A stretch of DNA of 9,067 bases from Actinomycetes bacterium (GTDB lineage Bacteria > Actinomycetota > Acidimicrobiia > Acidimicrobiales > Acidimicrobiaceae): the NCBI GenBank assembly GCA_021844725.1, contig JAKBSX010000067.1:1-9067 (forward strand), written 5' to 3'. The position numbers were made by a program, and so were the translations under genes. Of the stretch, positions 6,550 through 9,067 are shown piece by piece (the stretch's first letter is position 1; every line of letters begins with the position of its first letter). Under the pieces are notes generated by a model. That model was not told the DNA's origin, did not search any database, and saw only the letters and a list, made by a program, of their open reading frames with translations.

Positions 6550-6636
6550 TGCCTCTAAACATAGCTACATTCTGCCAGCTACAACTGAGACCACTCTGAA
6601 TTTGAACATAAAGTATGCTTGTGAGATCAACTATTT
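6550..6636. promoter_or_regulatory. Divergent intergenic region, likely promoters for redox operon and Nudix gene
   Basis: This 87-base AT-rich spacer lies between the minus-strand redox run and the plus-strand Nudix gene, so both promoters are expected here or partly inside the gene starts. I could not pick a -35/-10 pair with good spacing for either direction; the hexamer TATGCT at 6614-6619 is a possible plus-strand -10 element without a convincing -35. No clear operator palindrome was seen. The assignment rests on gene layout rather than on motifs. Confidence 0.4.
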
Positions 6637-7143
6637 TTGATCGGATTTAGAGTGAAGCCACACCAGTTAAACGATACCGGGACCACCAAGTCTAAAAACG
6701 ATAAGAACTTGCCCAGACTCGCGGTTAGGGCATTGATCATAAACCCGGAAGGCAAAGTACTTCTAATCCAGGGAAGAGATTCCACGAATCCCACAAATAC
6801 CTGGTGGTTTACTCCTGGTGGAGGGATCGAGATCGGCGAAACCCCAGATCAGGCTCTTATCCGGGAAGTACTGGAAGAAACTGGACTGATAATCGAGAAC
6901 CCGGTACCACTGGGACGAGAAAGGATATCGAAATTCCGCTTTGAAGATACCGAATACTTCCAAAAAGAAAGCTTTTATCTAGTCCGGCTTCGGACTTTAG
7001 ATACAGTTTCTCAAAGCCTTACCGAAATTGAAAAGAGGACTTTTCTAGCCCAAAAATGGTGGAGCTTGGAAGAATTGTCAGCAAGTTCAGCGATCTTTTA
7101 TCCAACAAACTTAATATCCTGGATCGAAGAGATACTCCGGTAA
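6637..7143 (+). CDS. Nudix hydrolase
   Basis: Cytoplasmic hydrolase of nucleoside-diphosphate-linked compounds. The 168-residue frame contains a complete Nudix box at residues 62-84: Gly62, five residues, Glu68, seven residues, then REVLEETGL, with Glu80 and Glu81 as expected metal ligands. It is preceded by the usual beta strand and WWFTPGGG. The C-terminal part has WW at about 146-147, typical of small Nudix proteins, and ends at a normal family length. The substrate cannot be read from the sequence; relatives act on nucleotides, NADH, ADP-ribose, FAD or sugar nucleotides. Start: TTG at 6637 gives the longest form, but GTG at 6652 has GGA about six bases upstream and gives a 163-residue protein, and may be the true start. 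The first 25 residues are polar and not conserved in either case. It is divergent from the redox operon; a link to flavin or pyridine nucleotide metabolism is possible but unproven. Confidence 0.92.
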   Translation: MIGFRVKPHQLNDTGTTKSKNDKNLPRLAVRALIINPEGKVLLIQGRDSTNPTNTWWFTPGGGIEIGETPDQALIREVLEETGLIIENPVPLGRERISKFRFEDTEYFQKESFYLVRLRTLDTVSQSLTEIEKRTFLAQKWWSLEELSASSAIFYPTNLISWIEEILR

Positions 7144-7296
7144 ACCAGTTGCCAGCAATCGTTCTGCTCTGCTGCGAAGCTACGGCAATCCAGAAAGGAA
7201 GAGTTAGGGTTGGCACTTAGCCAACCCTAGAAAGCTTGCGCAAACATTAACAAAACGCCAAAACCCGTTGACGCAGCCAATGCCTGTAATGCCTTA
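7144..7296. other. Convergent intergenic region between Nudix and pntB
   Basis: This 153-base stretch lies between two stop codons of convergent genes. It contains the hairpin at 7205-7229 and no supported gene. A short open frame on the minus strand (7216 to 7019) runs into the Nudix gene and has no family features. Confidence 0.6.
7205..7229. terminator. Hairpin terminator between convergent genes
   Basis: A perfect 9-bp inverted repeat, TAGGGTTGG and CCAACCCTA, with a 7-base loop (CACTTAG) lies 62 bases after the Nudix stop and 68 bases after the pntB stop. Being symmetric it could act in both directions. On the minus strand the stem is followed by ACTCTTCCTTTC, a partial T-rich tract, so it fits an intrinsic terminator better for pntB. 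On the plus strand the following bases (GAAAGCTTG) contain no T-tract, so for the Nudix gene it may only stabilise the transcript end. Confidence 0.65.
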
Positions 7297-8736
7297 TTAT
7301 GAAACCTTTACCGCTGCCACCAACTTCGTCAGAGATTCCTTGGCATCTCCAAAAAGCATTATTGTCTTCGGGTCAAACATCAGCTGATTATCAATTCCGG
7401 CGAACCCCGGCCTCATAGACCTTTTCAAAAATATAATATTCTTAGCCTCTTCGGCCCTCAAGATGGGCATGCCATAAATAGGACTGCTCTCTTCATTCTT
7501 TGCCGCCGGATTGACTACGTCATTGGCGCCAACTATAAGTGCTACATCAGCCAGCTTGAATTCATCGTTGATTTCATCCATTTCTTTCAGTTGGTCGTAC
7601 TTTACATCAGCCTCCGCTAACAGAACGTTCATATGGCCTGGCATCCGGCCTGCCACGGGGTGAATTGCATATGAGACATCGACCCCGCGTTGAGCTAACT
7701 GATCAGCTAATTCCCGCACGACATGTTGCGCCTGAGCTACTGCTAAGCCGTATCCAGGTACGATAATGACCTTTTGCGAATAAGCCAGTAAAACTCCGAT
7801 ATCGTCGGCGCTCCCGGAGCGAACTCCCTGGTCAGCCCTAACAGAGGTCCCATCTTCGCCCGTCGAAGCAGTAACTTTGCCAACCGCGGCAAACAGAACG
7901 TTTGACAACGAACGGCCCATGGCATCCGACATCATCTTGGTCAATAAGGTACCCGAGGCGCCAACTAATGTTCCTCCAACAATAAGGACGGTATTACCTA
8001 TAACAAATCCACTTGCCGCCACGGCTAATCCTGTAAAAGCATTTAGCAAAGAGATCACTACGGGCATATCTGCTCCGCCAATCGGAAGCACGAAGGCCAC
8101 ACCTAGTAGTAGTGCTATCACCAGTAAAATCACCAGTACCGAGATACTTGCACCAAAACCAATAAGGTAAATCGCCAAAGCAAGAATCGCCAATAGAATC
8201 GCTCCGTTGGCAACTTGCTGACCGGCGTAGGTTATAGGTACACCGGTCATCAATTCCTGGAGTTTAGAAAAAGCCACCAGGGAGCCGGCAAAGCTGAGTG
8301 AACCCACAACTACAGAAAATACAACCGAGATGGCAAACACTACGCTGTGACCATTTGACCCGGAAACAAGGCGGATGTACTCGCCAATTGACACCAGGGC
8401 CGCTGCTCCACCACCTACCCCATTGAAGGCTGCAACCATCTGAGGCATTGCGGTCATCTTTACCTTGCGCGCCAGGACGACGCCAATCACGGTACCAATT
8501 GCTACCGCCACAGCCATAAGCAAGATCTTCGTACCCGAGGGATGAATTTCGGCCAGGCTTGCGGCAATTGCGATTACCATTCCCACCGCAGCAGTGGTAT
8601 TGCCCTGGCGGGCACCCTTAGGCGAACTGAGCTGCTTGAGGCCCAATATGAATAACACTGCGGCTAAAAGATATAAAAGGCTAATCCCCTCCGACAGAGT
8701 GAAAGAAGAAGCTGCCAAAATATTTATTCCCACCAT
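7297..8736 (-). CDS. pntB: NAD(P) transhydrogenase subunit beta
   Basis: Membrane subunit of the proton-translocating transhydrogenase, which couples hydride transfer from NADH to NADP+ with proton entry, mainly to make NADPH. At 479 residues it has normal length. Residues 1 to about 285 hold the hydrophobic domain II helices, with MPQMVAAFNGVGGG at 97-110, GADMPVVISLLNAF at 221-234 and GTLLTKMMSDAMGRS at 262-276. Residues about 315-479 are the NADP(H)-binding domain III: VPGYGLAVAQAQ at 326-337, HPVAGRMPGHMNVLLAEA at 359-376, GANDVVNPAA at 403-412, KRSMRPGFAGIDN at 438-450 and LFGDAK at 461-466. In place of the channel His of E. coli PntB (His91, from memory) there is Asn105, as in other split enzymes. 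The gene follows pntAB by six bases. AAGGGG is only two bases from the ATG at 8736 and five from the next codon, GTG at 8733, so the latter may be used. Confidence 0.97.
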   Translation of the reverse strand: MVGINILAASSFTLSEGISLLYLLAAVLFILGLKQLSSPKGARQGNTTAAVGMVIAIAASLAEIHPSGTKILLMAVAVAIGTVIGVVLARKVKMTAMPQMVAAFNGVGGGAAALVSIGEYIRLVSGSNGHSVVFAISVVFSVVVGSLSFAGSLVAFSKLQELMTGVPITYAGQQVANGAILLAILALAIYLIGFGASISVLVILLVIALLLGVAFVLPIGGADMPVVISLLNAFTGLAVAASGFVIGNTVLIVGGTLVGASGTLLTKMMSDAMGRSLSNVLFAAVGKVTASTGEDGTSVRADQGVRSGSADDIGVLLAYSQKVIIVPGYGLAVAQAQHVVRELADQLAQRGVDVSYAIHPVAGRMPGHMNVLLAEADVKYDQLKEMDEINDEFKLADVALIVGANDVVNPAAKNEESSPIYGMPILRAEEAKNIIFLKRSMRPGFAGIDNQLMFDPKTIMLFGDAKESLTKLVAAVKVS

Positions 8737-8742
8737 ATCCCC

Positions 8743-9045
8743 TTATTTGCTCTGGTCTGACTGACGGCGGGGCTTGAACATTTCAAGCATTCGGTCTGTG
8801 ACCACGAATCCGCCGACGACATTTATAGTTGCCAAAACAATCGCTGCGATACCAAGCCAAAGCTGGAGATTCCCTTTAGAGGCTGCGGTTACTGCAATAG
8901 CCCCCACCAAAATGATTCCATGAATGGCATTGCTGCCAGACATAAGTGGAGTATGCAGAATCGTGGGAACTTTGGAAATCACCTCGATACCCACAAAGGC
9001 AGCTAGCACGAAAGTGGTAATGTAACCAATAAGTTGAGGAGTCAT
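8743..9045 (-). CDS. pntAB: NAD(P) transhydrogenase subunit alpha part 2 (membrane)
   Basis: The separate alpha-2 membrane piece found in three-gene transhydrogenases of actinobacteria, alphaproteobacteria and Thermus; it corresponds to the C-terminal helices of E. coli PntA. The 100-residue protein has about three hydrophobic helices (roughly 5-24, 41-57 and 61-84) and the family signature KVPTILHTPLMSGSNAIHGI at 25-44. His42 in this stretch matches the proton-channel histidine that I recall being numbered alpha2-His42 in the Thermus enzyme. The basic tail (KPRRQSDQSK) should face the cytoplasm. The ATG at 9045 is preceded by GGAGGG at 9054-9059 with good spacing. The soluble NAD-binding partner gene pntAA is expected immediately past the right edge. 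Confidence 0.96.
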   Translation of the reverse strand: MTPQLIGYITTFVLAAFVGIEVISKVPTILHTPLMSGSNAIHGIILVGAIAVTAASKGNLQLWLGIAAIVLATINVVGGFVVTDRMLEMFKPRRQSDQSK

Positions 9046-9067
9046 TATGAATTCCCTCCAGGAATTG
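9045..9067 (-). CDS. Possible last codons of pntAA (partial, at window edge)
   Basis: One minus-strand frame entering from the right edge reads I-P-G-G-N-S and then TAA at 9047-9045, overlapping the pntAB ATG by one base (TAATG). The same overlap type is used between the NuoF-like and ferredoxin genes. pntAA normally precedes pntAB, so this could be its C-terminus, but seven codons are too few to recognise it and the true stop may lie further out. Confidence 0.25.
9050..9066 (-). promoter_or_regulatory. pntAB ribosome-binding site within a small inverted repeat
   Basis: The Shine-Dalgarno GGAGGG (9059-9054) is flanked by a 6-bp inverted repeat, AATTCC and GGAATT, with a 5-base loop TGGAG. 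If the hairpin forms in the mRNA, part of the Shine-Dalgarno would be in the loop and part in the stem. The stem is short and AT-rich, so this may be chance. Confidence 0.35.

Noticed and set aside
1..9067. CRISPR arrays, tRNA or rRNA genes, insertion sequences and phage genes
   Set aside because: No repeated spacer structure, RNA gene fold, transposase-like frame or terminal inverted repeats were seen.

Overview
The window looks like part of a bacterial chromosome of moderate GC, probably from an actinobacterium. Two things suggest this: the split proton-pumping transhydrogenase (a separate small alpha-2 subunit next to PntB), and a redox gene set (ApbE, cytochrome b/ferric-reductase-like membrane protein, short NuoF-like protein, 3Fe-4S-type ferredoxin) whose sequence style resembles actinobacterial homologues as I remember them. 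No rRNA, tRNA, CRISPR array or insertion sequence was recognised. Genes are tightly packed and most lie on the minus strand; no gene-free stretch exceeds about 160 bases. Taxonomy is inference from protein style only.

Block A (minus strand, about 6549 down to 1) reads as one long run, in transcription order: a small membrane-anchored Ser/Gly/Pro-rich protein (6549-6208), an ApbE-type FAD:protein FMN transferase (best start GTG at 6206), a six-helix haem-b/ferric-reductase-like membrane protein with an unusual C-terminal extracytoplasmic domain (5274-4168), a NuoF-like flavin/Fe-S protein (4133-2826), a 68-residue ferredoxin (2826-2620), then two similar MFS transporters (2555-1338 and 1180 to past the left edge). 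The first five genes are joined by 1-base spacing, ATGA or TAATG overlaps, or a 33-base gap. They look like one electron-transfer unit: NAD(P)H or ferredoxin electrons handled by the NuoF-like protein and ferredoxin in the cytoplasm, passed to the two predicted haems of the membrane protein, with ApbE supplying covalent FMN to an acceptor that cannot be found in the window. The direction of electron flow, the terminal acceptor and the MFS substrates are unknown.

Block B is one plus-strand Nudix hydrolase gene (6637-7143), divergent from the redox operon across an 87-base spacer.

Block C (minus strand, 9045 down to 7297) carries pntAB and pntB, two of the three parts of NAD(P) transhydrogenase; the missing pntAA should lie just beyond the right edge. 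A 9-bp hairpin at 7205-7229 separates the convergent Nudix and pntB genes and probably terminates transcription, mainly for pntB.

The most interesting points are the flavinylation/haem/NuoF-like module with no visible FMN acceptor, the lead small protein that resembles an anchor-plus-linker lacking its redox domain, the beta-rich tail on the haem protein, and the tandem MFS pair placed directly behind the redox genes.
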